From Sphingorhabdus sp. SMR4y (GTDB lineage Bacteria > Pseudomonadota > Alphaproteobacteria > Sphingomonadales > Sphingomonadaceae), in assembly GCF_002218195.1 (NCBI RefSeq), contig NZ_CP022336.1, positions 1,466,001-1,530,000 of the forward strand: a stretch of DNA of 64,000 nt, in the 5' to 3' direction. The translations under genes and the position numbers were made by a program. Below, piece by piece: positions 8,588 to 18,233 of this stretch (positions within the stretch are counted from its first letter, which is position 1; each line of letters starts with the position of its first letter). Below the pieces are notes generated by a model. The model saw only the letters and a program-made list of their open reading frames with translations, did no database searches and had not been told where the DNA came from.

Positions 8588-9730
8588 ATGCCCTTCCGAA
8601 CCACCGAAACAACCGTTCCTGCTTCGCTTTCTCATCCGAATGGACTAGCATTCCAGCTGCGTAATCGGGGACATCAATTGACCAACAGAAACAAGCATGA
8701 CCTGTTCGAAATCGGCGGACAGACAGTCGCACCGGGCGAGACCAGCGACATTGCCATTCCGATCAGCGATCTCCCCGCCGGGATGCAAGCCAATATGGAA
8801 ATACGTATATTGCACGGCAAGCGCGCAGGCCCGACGATTTTCGTCAGCGCTGCAATCCACGGCGATGAAATCATCGGTACCGAAGTGATCCGCCGCGTGA
8901 TGAAAAAGCTCAACCCCGCACGAATGGCGGGAACGGTAATTTTCGTACCGGTGGTCAATATGTTCGGATTCATCAACCACAGCCGCTATCTGCCTGACCG
9001 CCGCGATCTCAACCGCTCGTTTCCGGGCACTGAAAAAGGCTCGCTCGCATCACAGCTTGCAAATGTCTTCTCGACCGAAATCATTGATCGCTGCTCGCTG
9101 GGTATCGATATTCACAGCGCCGCCCAGCACCGCTATAATCTCCCGCAGATCCGCATTGCTTCTGGCAATCGGGATCTCAAGGAGCTGGCACTGGAATTCG
9201 GACCGCCAGTGGTCATTGAGGCAGACCTGCGCCCCGGCTCGCTGCGCGCGATAGCGCGGGACGCTGGCGTCGACATGCTGCTCATGGAGGCTGGCGAAGC
9301 CCTGCGCTTTGACGAATTTTCCGTGCTGACCGGCGTCAACGGCATCTTGCGCGTGCTGAAAAAACTCGAAATGATTGATACCAAGCGGCTCGGCAAGCGC
9401 GGGGCACCGCCGGCCCAGGCGACCCGCACGGTGTGGCTGCGCTCGACACGGGGCGGCATCTGTCGCATGATCTCTCCGTCCGGCAGCAAGGTCCACAAGG
9501 GCGACATGGTCGCCTGCATCAGCGATATCTTCGGCGATGGCGAGGAAGAGATTCTGTCCCCGGTCGATGGTATCGTCATCGGCCACAGCAACCTGCCGGT
9601 GGTCAACCAGGGCGACGCATTGCTCCACATCGCCGAAGTCAGGATATTCGACACAGTGGAAGAGCGGCTCGGGCAGATCGAGGATGCGATCACCAGCAAC
9701 CAGTTGCTCGACGAGGATGAGGTAATTTAA
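8588..9730 (+). CDS. Succinylglutamate desuccinylase/aspartoacylase-like M14 enzyme
   Basis: 380 residues from the ATG at 8588; a GTG two codons upstream is an alternative and neither has a strong ribosome site. Zinc-dependent M14 superfamily: HGDE at about residue 91 (His and Glu ligands), DLNRSFPG near 140, and DIHS with the third ligand near 175. The C-terminal third (LSPVDGIVIGHSNLPVVNQG) resembles a barrel-sandwich module. Members of this group often sit beside rimK and the retropepsin-like gene, as here, where it converges with rimK. A role in removing acyl or glutamyl groups is inferred; the substrate is unknown. Confidence 0.8.
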   Translation: MPFRTTETTVPASLSHPNGLAFQLRNRGHQLTNRNKHDLFEIGGQTVAPGETSDIAIPISDLPAGMQANMEIRILHGKRAGPTIFVSAAIHGDEIIGTEVIRRVMKKLNPARMAGTVIFVPVVNMFGFINHSRYLPDRRDLNRSFPGTEKGSLASQLANVFSTEIIDRCSLGIDIHSAAQHRYNLPQIRIASGNRDLKELALEFGPPVVIEADLRPGSLRAIARDAGVDMLLMEAGEALRFDEFSVLTGVNGILRVLKKLEMIDTKRLGKRGAPPAQATRTVWLRSTRGGICRMISPSGSKVHKGDMVACISDIFGDGEEEILSPVDGIVIGHSNLPVVNQGDALLHIAEVRIFDTVEERLGQIEDAITSNQLLDEDEVI

Positions 9731-9838
9731 ATAGCCTGCGATTCCACCCACCACCGATCGCGCCGAACCGGGCCGTCCAATATTCGCAAGGCATCTCCGC
9801 ACCCAAGATCAATGCCATCAATCAGCACATGTATTGAG

Positions 9839-9861
9839 CGCGCCTGTCTTATCAAGGCGCG
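9839..9861. terminator. Hairpin between convergent M14 gene and rimK
   Basis: CGCGCCT (9839-9845) pairs perfectly with AGGCGCG (9855-9861). It sits in the 207-base convergent spacer, where a bidirectional terminator would be expected, but lacks a T run on either side. Confidence 0.35.
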
Positions 9862-9937
9862 TGACTGTGGTTAAGGATGCCCTCTCAGCCTGTTGCCCCG
9901 GTGGGCACGGCAACCCCCGATCGGTCCAAGGTATATC

Positions 9938-10843
9938 TCACCCCTTGCCGCGCGTCTTGGTCTTCCCGGGCTTGGCATTTTTCTCGATAAATTCGATGAT
10001 CAGGCCCGCAACATCCTTGCCGGTGGCTTTTTCGATACCCTCGAGGCCGGGCGAACTGTTCACTTCCATGATCACCGGGCCGTGATTGGAGCGCAACATG
10101 TCGACGCCGCAGACATTCAGCCCCATATGCTTGGCCGCGCGCACCGCGGTCGAACGCTCCTCGGGCGTGATCTTCACGATCTGGGCGCTGCCGCCGCGAT
10201 GCAGGTTGGAGCGGAAATCGTCCGGAGCACCGGTCCGCTTCATGGCAGCGACCACCTTGCCGCCGACGACCAGCGCCCGGATGTCCGTGCCGCCGGCTTC
10301 CTTGATGAATTCCTGCACCAGAATGTTCACATTGGCGCCGCGAAAGGCTTCGATCACCGACTTGGCGCTCGACATTGTCTCGGCGAGAACCACACCGATG
10401 CCCTGGGTGCCCTCCAACAGCTTGATCACCACCGGCGGGCCGTTGACCGCCTTGATAATCTCTTCGGCCTGTTTCGGGTCGTTCGCATAAGCTGTCAGCG
10501 GCAGCCCTAGGCCATATTTGGACAATATCTGCATCGAGCGCAGCTTGTCGCGACTGCGGCCAATAGCCACGCTCTCGTTGAGCGGCCAGACGCCGGCCAT
10601 TTCAAACTGGCGCACCACCGCGGTGCCATAGTTGGTGATCGACGCTCCGATACGCGGAATGACCGCCTCATATCCTTCCAGCCTGTGCCCGTCATAAGTG
10701 ATCGTCGGCCGGTGGCTGGCGATATTCACCGTACAGCGGGTCGTGTTCAGGATATCCAGCGAATGCCCGCGTTCTTCTGCTGCCTGCACCAGTCTTTTGT
10801 GCGAGTAGAGGTTCGGGTTTCGCGCGAGCATGGCGAGCTTCAT
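9938..10843 (-). CDS. rimK: RimK, ATP-dependent S6 glutamate ligase
   Basis: 301 residues, typical length. ATP-grasp ligase that adds glutamate residues to the C-terminus of ribosomal protein S6. Visible features: N-terminal [18 protein letters not shown], the ATP-grasp nucleotide segment [19 protein letters not shown] near residue 145, the [20 protein letters not shown] strand pair, and the metal-binding [18 protein letters not shown] near 255. It starts 3 bases after the RimB homologue, showing co-transcription. The short lysine-rich tail ([14 protein letters not shown]) is unremarkable. Confidence 0.93.
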   Translation of the reverse strand: MKLAMLARNPNLYSHKRLVQAAEERGHSLDILNTTRCTVNIASHRPTITYDGHRLEGYEAVIPRIGASITNYGTAVVRQFEMAGVWPLNESVAIGRSRDKLRSMQILSKYGLGLPLTAYANDPKQAEEIIKAVNGPPVVIKLLEGTQGIGVVLAETMSSAKSVIEAFRGANVNILVQEFIKEAGGTDIRALVVGGKVVAAMKRTGAPDDFRSNLHRGGSAQIVKITPEERSTAVRAAKHMGLNVCGVDMLRSNHGPVIMEVNSSPGLEGIEKATGKDVAGLIIEFIEKNAKPGKTKTRGKG

Positions 10844-10846
10844 ATC

Positions 10847-11353
10847 TTATCTTTCCTGGTGCCGGCCCAGCATCCAGCGCTTGGCGCTGTTGACGAGGAA
10901 GCCTCTTTTCAGCGCCCGGCGACCTATAAGGACCGGGAATATCATCGATTGCCTGTTGGCAAGTGTCATATGCCCGACCCACTCCAGCGGTCCGAGCTTC
11001 ATGACTGTCTCTACCACATAACGGGTTTGCATGACACCATTACTACTCTTGATCCTGCGCTGACCGTAGACAAGCGCTTCACAATGATGGTCGGCAATCC
11101 CGGGGCCCATCGGGATAGTGAAACGGACAAACGGTTGTCCGTCTTTTTCGAACGGCTTGATATGCGTGGCATGCAGCGAAGATGTTGCTGCTCCCGTATC
11201 GACCTTGGCGTGGAGATCCCTGACCCCGAGACCGGGTATGTCAATAAGCTCGCACCAGCCTATTTCGCACGGTTCTGCCAGCTTTTTGGGAAGCGGCTTT
11301 ACCGTGGGATCATTTGCTTGCGCCATCGACCAGACATTTGGCCGATGACGCAT
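10847..11353 (-). CDS. Retropepsin-like RimB / ATP-dependent zinc protease family protein
   Basis: 168 residues. Belongs to the RimB/COG4067 family: a single retropepsin-like aspartic protease domain with VDTGAATSSLHA (Asp at residue 52) and no extra domains. It is encoded between gdhA (22 bases) and rimK (3 bases). In Pseudomonas the rimABK genes control S6 glutamylation, and RimB has been proposed to trim or regulate this (literature recalled). The start at 11353 is uncertain; a Met nine codons in is possible. Confidence 0.85.
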   Translation of the reverse strand: MRHRPNVWSMAQANDPTVKPLPKKLAEPCEIGWCELIDIPGLGVRDLHAKVDTGAATSSLHATHIKPFEKDGQPFVRFTIPMGPGIADHHCEALVYGQRRIKSSNGVMQTRYVVETVMKLGPLEWVGHMTLANRQSMIFPVLIGRRALKRGFLVNSAKRWMLGRHQER

Positions 11354-11375
11354 TTTTCCGCAAGATAATTATAAG

Positions 11376-12731
11376 CTAGACAACGCCGTAAGCGAGCATC
11401 GCATCGGCGACTTTCTTGAAGCCGGCAATATTGGCGCCTTTCACATAATCGACATAACCATCGCCCTGATCGCCATATTCGACGCATTTGTTATGGATGC
11501 CTTCCATAAGATCGGTCAGCATCTCGCCAAGCCGCTCGTGGTTCCAGCTGATCCGTTCGGCATTCTGGCTCATTTCAAGACCCGACACCGCGACACCCCC
11601 AGCATTGGCTGCCTTGCCGGGACCATACATGATCTTGGCATCGTGGAAGACGTGCACACCCTCCAGCGTGGTCGGCATGTTCGCGCCTTCCGAGACCGCG
11701 ATCACGCCATTGGCAACCAGTTCCCTGGCTTCCGCTTCATTGAGTTCATTCTGCGTCGCGCACGGCAATGCGAGATCGCAGGGCACGCTCCATGGCCGCG
11801 CGCCTTCGTGATAGGACGCGCCGGTGAAATGATCGGCATATTCGCTGATCCGGCCCCGCGTGTGGGTCTTGTGATGTTTGACCCAGTCGATCTTCTCCTG
11901 GTCGATCCCGTCAGGGTCATGGATGAAGCCGCCGCTGTCCGAGAGCGTCAGGACCTTGCCACCCTGTTTGGTGATCTGCTCGGCAGCATGTGTCGCAACA
12001 TTGCCCGATCCGGAAATGACCGCCGTCTTTCCGGCAATCGCGTCGCTGCGATGCTTGAGCATGTTTTCCATGAAATAGACCGCACCATATCCGGTTGCCT
12101 CCGGACGCATCTGCGACCCGCCATATTCCATGCCCTTGCCGGTCAGCACGCCTTCCCAGCGGTTGGTGATACGCTTGTACTGGCCGAACATATAGCCGAT
12201 CTCGCGTCCGCCCACACCGATATCGCCGGCGGGAACATCCGTGTCCGGACCGATATGACGGTACAGCTCGGTCATGAACGACTGGCAGAAGCGCATGACT
12301 TCGGCGTCCGACTTGCCCTTGGGGTTAAAGTTTGCCCCGCCCTTGCCGCCACCCATGGGCAGTCCGGTGAGAGAGTTCTTGAACGTCTGTTCGAAGGCAA
12401 GAAATTTCAAAACGCTTTCGGTGACGCTGGGGTGGAAACGAATACCGCCCTTGTAGGGGCCGATCGCATTGTTGTTCTGAATTCGGTAGCCGCGCTGGAC
12501 ACGGACATTGTGATTGTCGTCCTCCCAGCAAACCCGGAATGAAACAACCCGGTCAGGCTCGGCCATCCGCCGCAAAATCTGTGCGCTGTGATAGGCTTCC
12601 TTGTCTTCGATAAAATCGAAAATATCCATTGCGACTTCCTGCACCGCCTGAACAAATTCAGGTTGCCCAGGATTGCGTTTCTTGACGCCTTCCATGAAAG
12701 TCGGAAAATCCACGTGATCGGAAACGGCCAT
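11376..12731 (-). CDS. gdhA: NADP-specific glutamate dehydrogenase
   Basis: 451 residues, the hexameric small GDH type. Converts 2-oxoglutarate and ammonia to glutamate. Substrate-binding segment KGGIRFHPSV near residue 94, catalytic lysine K130 within LPMGGGKGGANFNPKGKSDA, and the NADP Rossmann segment VISGSGNVATHAAEQ near 240. It heads a probable operon gdhA-rimB-rimK. The genome also has the glutamate synthase gltBD in this window, so both ammonia-assimilation routes are present. Confidence 0.96.
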   Translation of the reverse strand: MAVSDHVDFPTFMEGVKKRNPGQPEFVQAVQEVAMDIFDFIEDKEAYHSAQILRRMAEPDRVVSFRVCWEDDNHNVRVQRGYRIQNNNAIGPYKGGIRFHPSVTESVLKFLAFEQTFKNSLTGLPMGGGKGGANFNPKGKSDAEVMRFCQSFMTELYRHIGPDTDVPAGDIGVGGREIGYMFGQYKRITNRWEGVLTGKGMEYGGSQMRPEATGYGAVYFMENMLKHRSDAIAGKTAVISGSGNVATHAAEQITKQGGKVLTLSDSGGFIHDPDGIDQEKIDWVKHHKTHTRGRISEYADHFTGASYHEGARPWSVPCDLALPCATQNELNEAEARELVANGVIAVSEGANMPTTLEGVHVFHDAKIMYGPGKAANAGGVAVSGLEMSQNAERISWNHERLGEMLTDLMEGIHNKCVEYGDQGDGYVDYVKGANIAGFKKVADAMLAYGVV

Positions 12732-12863
12732 AGTCTACCCCCTCTTGAAATCAATATCGGTACGACCCGTTTCCCCGCTGACGACGCCTCGAGTCGACAA
12801 CAAGTAGGAATATACAATAGAACTATTAGACGGACTTGGTAAAGTGTTGCGATTGAGCCGAAA

Positions 12864-13481
12864 TCAGGGTGACTTTTCGGTATCGCCGGAGGCGGGATCT
12901 TCCGCCGCCTCGTTCCCTCCATCGGCCGCGTCAGCGAATATCGCTGCCAGCCTCGCCAGTTGCTCGCCAATCACGCCATCCACTGCAGGTGCGATCTGGT
13001 CGACGGGGAATTCCATATAGCCGCCGACCTTATAGGTAAAGCGGACCACGGTGCTATCGTCTTGCGGCTGCAACACCATGGTCAGTGTGCCGGTCACCGC
13101 TTCGCCCTGCAGTGGCCCCAGAGCGCCTGTAAGACGCAGCATCTTCTGGTTACGCGCATAGATCACGCGCATATGCTGCACGCTGCCTTCGGAGCTCTTG
13201 ATATTGTCATCCGAGGTCGTGCGGATCAGTTCGCAAAAACAACCGCCGGCCTGCGGAACGAGATAGAAATTCTCGGCATCGCCCGACCAGCTATGATCGG
13301 GGTTCCAATAGCGAGAGGGTGCAATCAGCGCCTTCCAGACGGCTTCATTGTCACCGGCAATCACTGTCTGGTGCTGCACGGTAAAGCCGTTGTCGGCGGT
13401 GTTGGTTACTTCGGCATTGGCGGCGGTGACGCTGCACAGCGCTGCCATTCCCGATATCGCGTGAAATGCCAGCTTCGCCAT
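12864..13481 (-). CDS. Exported SRPBCC-domain protein
   Basis: 205 residues. Signal peptide (cleavage after AANAE, about residue 23) then a START/polyketide-cyclase-like helix-grip domain: TVIAGDNEAVWKALIAPSRY, WSGDAENFYLVPQAGGCFCE, and a long C-terminal helix (GVIGEQLARLAAIFADAAD). The tail is acidic and low complexity. Lipid or small hydrophobic ligand binding is the family theme; the ligand is unknown. It starts 23 bases after adk, so it may ride on the end of the spc transcript. Confidence 0.75.
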   Translation of the reverse strand: MAKLAFHAISGMAALCSVTAANAEVTNTADNGFTVQHQTVIAGDNEAVWKALIAPSRYWNPDHSWSGDAENFYLVPQAGGCFCELIRTTSDDNIKSSEGSVQHMRVIYARNQKMLRLTGALGPLQGEAVTGTLTMVLQPQDDSTVVRFTYKVGGYMEFPVDQIAPAVDGVIGEQLARLAAIFADAADGGNEAAEDPASGDTEKSP

Positions 13482-13504
13482 GCCCCGTCTCCCGTAAACT
13501 CAGT

Positions 13505-14152
13505 TCAAAGCGACAGCGCCGCCTCAATTGCTTCGTTGACTTCCGCCATGCTGCCCATGCCATCCACTTTGCGAACGATGCCGCGCTCTTCGTAAATCGG
13601 CAGGATAGGCGCTGTCTTCGCCCGATATTCCTGCATGCGGGTACGCACCGTATTCTCGTTATCATCTGGCCGGCGCTTGAAATCCGTACTACCGCAAACG
13701 TCGCAAACGCCTTCCTTTGCGGGCTTCTTGAAGGTGTCATGATAGCCTTCACCGCATTTTCCGCAGGTGAAGCGGCCCACGATGCGCTCGACCAAAGCAT
13801 CTTCATCGACTTCCAGTTCGATCACATGAGCAAGCGCCCGGCCTCTCTCTGCCAATATCTCGTCCAGAGACTCTGCCTGTGCCGCGGTGCGGGGATAGCC
13901 GTCAAAAATCACGCCCTGTTCCGGTCCGAGTTCATCAAGCCGGTCGCCAATAATACCGGAGACCACTTCGTCCGGAACCAGCGCCCCGGCGTCCATCAGG
14001 GCTTTTGCTTGCAGGCCTACTTCTGTGCCGGCCTTGACTGCCGCACGCAGCATATCGCCCGTCGATAGCTGCACCATGCCATGCTCATCTTCCAGACGAC
14101 TCGCTTGTGTCCCCTTCCCAGCACCTGGTGGCCCCAACAAGATGATGTCCAT
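13505..14152 (-). CDS. adk: Adenylate kinase (zinc-type, long form)
   Basis: 215 residues. Interconverts AMP + ATP and 2 ADP. P-loop GPPGAGKGT at residues 7-15, STGDMLR in the AMP site, DGYPRT near 84. The lid carries four cysteines (C130, C133, C150, C153), so it binds structural zinc, unlike E. coli Adk. It follows secY by 51 bases, the canonical order, but rpsM does not follow it. Confidence 0.97.
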   Translation of the reverse strand: MDIILLGPPGAGKGTQASRLEDEHGMVQLSTGDMLRAAVKAGTEVGLQAKALMDAGALVPDEVVSGIIGDRLDELGPEQGVIFDGYPRTAAQAESLDEILAERGRALAHVIELEVDEDALVERIVGRFTCGKCGEGYHDTFKKPAKEGVCDVCGSTDFKRRPDDNENTVRTRMQEYRAKTAPILPIYEERGIVRKVDGMGSMAEVNEAIEAALSL

Positions 14153-14203
14153 GCGTCTACCCTATCGTATTATTGAATCATGTCTGGATTAGCCCGCTAA
14201 CAC

Positions 14204-15577
14204 TTAGCGCTTCCGACGCCCACCCTTGAGTTTGGCCTTTTTGAGCAAATCACCATATTGCAGTGCCAACAAATGGCTCTGGATCTGCGTAACCGTGTCG
14301 ACCGTCACATTGACGACAATCAACAGGCTCGTTCCGCCCAGGAAGAAAATCGGCAGACTTGTCTGCGCCATAACATATTCCGGAAGAACACAGACGAAAG
14401 CCAGATAAGCCGCGCCAACCACGGTGATCCGGGTCAACACATAATCGAGATAGTCTGCGGTATTCTTGCCGGGGCGGATACCGGGCACGAAGCCACCATT
14501 TTTCTTCAGATTTTCGGCGGTTTCTTCAGGATTGAAGACCACTGCCGTGTAGAAGAAGCAGAAGAAGATGATACCAGCGGCATAGAGCGCCATATAGAGC
14601 GGCTGACCATGGGCCAGATACTGATTGAGTGAGATCACGAAATCGCCAAACCATGTTTCGCCAGCGGTCGCATTGCCGGCAAACTGGCTGACCGTCAGCG
14701 GCATCAGCAGAAGCGAGGATGCGAAGATCGGCGGGATCACGCCTGCGGTATTGACCTTGAGCGGCAAATGGCTGCGATCCGCCTGCATGACTCCGTGCTG
14801 GGTCGCCCGCTTGGGATATTGAATGAGCACCCGTCTTTGGGCGCGTTCCATGAAGCTGATGAACAGGATCAACCCGACTACCATGGCGATCAGCCCGACG
14901 ATCGTCAGCGCGCTGATCGAACCGGTGCGGCTGCCTTCCATCAGATTGGCGACAAAGGTGGGCATCTGGGCAACAATACCGGCCATGATGATCAGCGATA
15001 TACCGTTGCCGATACCGCGGCTGGTGATCTGTTCACCCAGCCACATCAGGAACAGCGTGCCGCCAACCAGACTGATAACCGCGCCGATGCGGAACATGTA
15101 CCCCGGCTCCACCACCGCCTGCAGACCGGACTGGGAAGCGAAGCTTTCCAGACCAACCGCGATGAAATAGCCCTGTACGGCGGTCAGGCCGACCGTGCCG
15201 TAGCGGGTATATTGGTTGAGCTTCTTGCGCCCGGACTCGCCTTCTTTCTTGACCGCAGCCAGGGTCGGCGAAAGCGCTGCCGCCAGCTGGACCACAATCG
15301 AAGCGGTAATATAGGGCATGACCCCCAGCGCGATCAGGCTCATCCGCTCCAGCGAACCGCCCGAGAATGTATTGAAAATGTCCAGAACGCCGCCCCGGGT
15401 CTGATCATAGAGATCAGCCAGAACCACCGGATCAACACCCGGCAGCGGGACGAAACTGAGCAGGCGGAAAATAACCAGCGCGCCCAGGGTAAACCAGATA
15501 CGCTTGCGCAGCTCTGTGGCTTCACCGAATTTTGATAGGCTTAGATTAGCTGCGACCTGATCGGCTCTTGATGCCAT
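14204..15577 (-). CDS. secY: Protein translocase subunit SecY
   Basis: 457 residues. Ten-helix channel of the Sec translocon. The start MASRADQVAANLSLSKFGEA at 15577 is chosen over an upstream Met at 15643 because it has a GGGAAG ribosome site at proper distance and matches family length. Visible: the plug/TM2 region LDIFNTFSGGSLERMSLIALG and the cytosolic loop EQITSRGIGNGISLIIMAGI. A terminator hairpin lies in the 199-base spacer from rplO. Confidence 0.97.
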   Translation of the reverse strand: MASRADQVAANLSLSKFGEATELRKRIWFTLGALVIFRLLSFVPLPGVDPVVLADLYDQTRGGVLDIFNTFSGGSLERMSLIALGVMPYITASIVVQLAAALSPTLAAVKKEGESGRKKLNQYTRYGTVGLTAVQGYFIAVGLESFASQSGLQAVVEPGYMFRIGAVISLVGGTLFLMWLGEQITSRGIGNGISLIIMAGIVAQMPTFVANLMEGSRTGSISALTIVGLIAMVVGLILFISFMERAQRRVLIQYPKRATQHGVMQADRSHLPLKVNTAGVIPPIFASSLLLMPLTVSQFAGNATAGETWFGDFVISLNQYLAHGQPLYMALYAAGIIFFCFFYTAVVFNPEETAENLKKNGGFVPGIRPGKNTADYLDYVLTRITVVGAAYLAFVCVLPEYVMAQTSLPIFFLGGTSLLIVVNVTVDTVTQIQSHLLALQYGDLLKKAKLKGGRRKR

Positions 15578-15741
15578 GCTTGACTTCCCTGCCCCACTAT
15601 TAGTTTGCAACGCGCCCCTGCGGAGGCAGAGGCCCATCCCCAACTATTGCGACTTTAGCAATCTTCGGAGATGGACAGCTGCTGGTGCAGCTATGCAACC
15701 CGCCCCATATCGGATGTTCGCGCATCAAAAACAAGGGGCCA

Positions 15742-15770
15742 GAAAAAGAGGCGCTAAATCTAGCGCCTCT
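15742..15770 (-). terminator. Strong terminator-like hairpin between rplO and secY
   Basis: On the minus strand AGAGGCGCTA (15770-15761) and TAGCGCCTCT (15756-15747) form a perfect 10-pair stem with a 4-base loop, followed by TTTT and C. It has every feature of an intrinsic terminator, yet lies inside the spc operon, 7 bases after the rplO stop. Confidence 0.75.
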
Positions 15771-15776
15771 TGAAGA

Positions 15777-16331
15777 TCAATCTTTGTTTTTCGCCCTGTT
15801 CGCGGCTTTTTTCTCACGCGCAGGTTTGGACGGGACCGCTTTTTTCTCGCCCTTGGGACGACGTTCGCCGCCGGCTGCGAGAATTTCGACCTTGCCACCT
15901 GCTTTTTCGACCGCTGCAACTGCAGCTTTCGAAGCGCCGGCAACGGCGATGGTGATTTTCGCAGTCAGTTCGCCCTTGGCAAGAAGACGAACACCGTCCT
16001 TGCCTCCACGGGCCAGGCCAGCAGCCTTCAGCGTTGCATGGTCGATCGTGCCTTTGGCATCGAGACTCTTGTTGTCGATGAACTTCTGGATCATGCCCAG
16101 GTTCACTTCTGCATAGTCGGTGCCGAACGGGTTGTTGAAGCCACGCTTGGGAAGACGCATGTGGAGCGGCATCTGGCCGCCTTCAAATCCGTTGATCGAA
16201 ACACCGGAACGGGACTTCTGGCCCTTCTGGCCACGTCCACCGGTTTTGCCTTTGCCCGAGCCAATGCCGCGGCCAATGCGCAAGCGCGACTTGCGCGCGC
16301 CTTCGTTGTCTTTAATTTCGTTGAGTTTCAT
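15777..16331 (-). CDS. rplO: 50S ribosomal protein L15
   Basis: 184 residues, about 40 longer than E. coli L15. [20 protein letters not shown] and the [20 protein letters not shown] segment identify it. The extra length is a lysine- and alanine-rich C-terminal tail from about residue 150 ([20 protein letters not shown]). It is 66 bases after rpmD. Confidence 0.97.
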   Translation of the reverse strand: MKLNEIKDNEGARKSRLRIGRGIGSGKGKTGGRGQKGQKSRSGVSINGFEGGQMPLHMRLPKRGFNNPFGTDYAEVNLGMIQKFIDNKSLDAKGTIDHATLKAAGLARGGKDGVRLLAKGELTAKITIAVAGASKAAVAAVEKAGGKVEILAAGGERRPKGEKKAVPSKPAREKKAANRAKNKD

Positions 16332-16397
16332 TTCGGGTACTCGCTTTCGCTTTCATTCGCACTGTCATAATCATCCCGATGTACGGGACGGAACGGG

Positions 16398-16574
16398 TTA
16401 ATCCAGAACTTCTACAAGATGATGGACTTTGCCGATCATGCCGCGAACCTCTGGAGTATCTTCCAGTTCGGAGACGCGGTGCATCTTGTTGAGACCCAGA
16501 CCGATCAGCGTTTTGCGCTGAACTTCAGGACGACGGATCGGTGAACCAATCTGCTTGATCTTAATTTTCGCCAT
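16398..16574 (-). CDS. rpmD: 50S ribosomal protein L30
   Basis: 58 residues, normal for L30. The reading frame starts [20 protein letters not shown] at 16574 and ends VHHLVEVLD before TAA at 16400-16398; the middle holds [20 protein letters not shown], the family core. It starts 6 bases after rpsE, in the expected place between rpsE and rplO. Confidence 0.96.
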   Translation of the reverse strand: MAKIKIKQIGSPIRRPEVQRKTLIGLGLNKMHRVSELEDTPEVRGMIGKVHHLVEVLD

Positions 16575-16580
16575 CAGGAT

Positions 16581-17339
16581 TTACTCCGTAACTGCAGCGG
16601 CATCGGCTGCCACTTCAGCGGCCGGGCCACCAGCACGCGCCAACAGGTCAGTAACCTTCTTGCCGCGTCGCTGGGATACGGCCTTCGGGCTGGACTGATC
16701 TGCCAATGCGGCAAAGGTCGCACGGATCATGTTATAAGGATTGGCGGTGCCGTTGGACTTGGTCACAACGTCGGAAACGCCAAGGCTCTCGAATACGGCA
16801 CGCATAGGACCGCCGGCAATGATACCGGTTCCTGGAGGCGCCGAACGCACGGTCACGTTACCCGCACCGAAGTGGCCAGTACCATCATGGTGCAGAGTCC
16901 GTCCTTCACGAAGCGGAACACGAACCATCGATTTTTTCGCAGCTGCGGTTGCCTTGGTAATGGCTTCAGGCACTTCGCGTGCCTTGCCCTTGCCGAAGCC
17001 GGCGCGACCCTTGCCATCGCCAACCACGACCAGCGCAGCAAAACCAAAGCGCTTACCGCCCTTGACCGTCTTCGAAACGCGGTTGATGTGAACCAGTTTC
17101 TCGATCAGCTCTTCGCCGCCGTCATTGTTTCCACGGCCACCACGATTGTTGCGTCCGCCGCCACGATTGTCGCGTCCGCCACCGCGGTTGTCACGACCGC
17201 CGCCACGGTTTCCACCGCGCGACTGACGCTCCGGACCACCGGTTTTGGCTTCAGGCGCCACAGCGGCTTCAGGCTGATTGCCTTCGCCAGTTGTACCCGG
17301 CTGTGCCGCGCCTTCTGGTGTTGTTTTGTCATCAGCCAT
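16581..17339 (-). CDS. rpsE: 30S ribosomal protein S5 with RGG-rich N-terminal extension
   Basis: 252 residues from the [10 protein letters not shown] start at 17339 (GGAG ribosome site). The S5 body begins near residue 76 ([20 protein letters not shown]). E. coli S5 is 167 residues, so here an extra region of about 75 residues precedes it: acidic/Pro-Ala at 1-38 and then tandem [12 protein letters not shown] repeats at 41-71. RGG boxes bind RNA in other proteins; a role in RNA binding is inferred. Similar glycine-arginine S5 tails are, as I recall, seen in other sphingomonads. Confidence 0.96.
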   Translation of the reverse strand: MADDKTTPEGAAQPGTTGEGNQPEAAVAPEAKTGGPERQSRGGNRGGGRDNRGGGRDNRGGGRNNRGGRGNNDGGEELIEKLVHINRVSKTVKGGKRFGFAALVVVGDGKGRAGFGKGKAREVPEAITKATAAAKKSMVRVPLREGRTLHHDGTGHFGAGNVTVRSAPPGTGIIAGGPMRAVFESLGVSDVVTKSNGTANPYNMIRATFAALADQSSPKAVSQRRGKKVTDLLARAGGPAAEVAADAAAVTE

Positions 17340-17340
17340 A

Positions 17341-17694
17341 TTAAAACTCCAATCCGCCTTCACGTGCTGCGTCGGCCAGAGCCTTCACACGTCCGTGAAA
17401 CAGAAACCCGCCACGGTCAAAAATTACTTCTTTAACGCCCGCCTTCTTGGCAGCTTCGGCAACGCGCTTGCCGACATCGGCTGCAGCCTTGCTATCCGCG
17501 CCGGTTTTGACTTTGGACGCCTTGTCGATGGTCGAAGCGGAAGCCAGCGTTTTGCCCTCGGCATCGTCGATGACCTGCGCATAGATATGCCGGCTCGTGC
17601 GATGCACGGACAAACGAGGCTTTGAGAGCCCGCGCTTGCGCAATTTGCTGCGTACGCGTTGCTGGCGCCGTTTGAACTGAGAAATATTCGCCAT
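17341..17694 (-). CDS. rplR: 50S ribosomal protein L18
   Basis: 117 residues. Binds 5S rRNA in the central protuberance. Typical segments: [20 protein letters not shown] near residue 25 and the C-terminal [20 protein letters not shown]. It lies 3 bases after rplF, with rpsE beginning one base after its stop. Confidence 0.97.
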   Translation of the reverse strand: MANISQFKRRQQRVRSKLRKRGLSKPRLSVHRTSRHIYAQVIDDAEGKTLASASTIDKASKVKTGADSKAAADVGKRVAEAAKKAGVKEVIFDRGGFLFHGRVKALADAAREGGLEF

Positions 17695-17697
17695 GGC

Positions 17698-18231
17698 TTA
17701 TTTCTTCTTCCCTTCTTTGCGGAAAATATATTCGCCGCGATATTTGATACCCTTGCCTTTATACGGCTCGGGCTTGCGCCAGCGCCGGATTTCGGCAGCG
17801 ACCTGGCCAACCTGCTGTTTGTCCATGCCGGAAATTTCGATCGTCGTCTGATCCGGTGTCTTGACGGTAATGCCGTCAGGAATCGCGAAGTTCACGTCAT
17901 GGCTGTAGCCGAGCTGCAGGTTGAGAGTCTTGCCCTGTACTGCTGCACGATAACCAACGCCGTTGATTTCCAGCACCTTGGTAAAGCCGTCGGTGACGCC
18001 TTCGACCAGGTTCTGAACCAGAGTGCGCTGCATGCCCCAGAAAGCGCGGGCGCTTTTCGACTTGTTTGCCGGCATAACCTGCAAACCGCCATCGCTCAAT
18101 TCATAGGTCAGATCATCAACCATCGGGGTCGAAAGCTCGCCCTTCGGACCTTTGACCTTGACCAGACCATCTTCCATGACGGCGGTGACGCCGTCCGGAA
18201 TAGCCACTGATTTTTTGCCAATACGGGACAT
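17698..18231 (-). CDS. rplF: 50S ribosomal protein L6
   Basis: 177 residues, two-domain L6 near the sarcin-ricin loop. Start [20 protein letters not shown], conserved C-terminal [20 protein letters not shown]. Two bases separate it from rpsH and three from rplR, indicating tight coupling. Confidence 0.97.
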   Translation of the reverse strand: MSRIGKKSVAIPDGVTAVMEDGLVKVKGPKGELSTPMVDDLTYELSDGGLQVMPANKSKSARAFWGMQRTLVQNLVEGVTDGFTKVLEINGVGYRAAVQGKTLNLQLGYSHDVNFAIPDGITVKTPDQTTIEISGMDKQQVGQVAAEIRRWRKPEPYKGKGIKYRGEYIFRKEGKKK

Positions 18232-18233
18232 GA

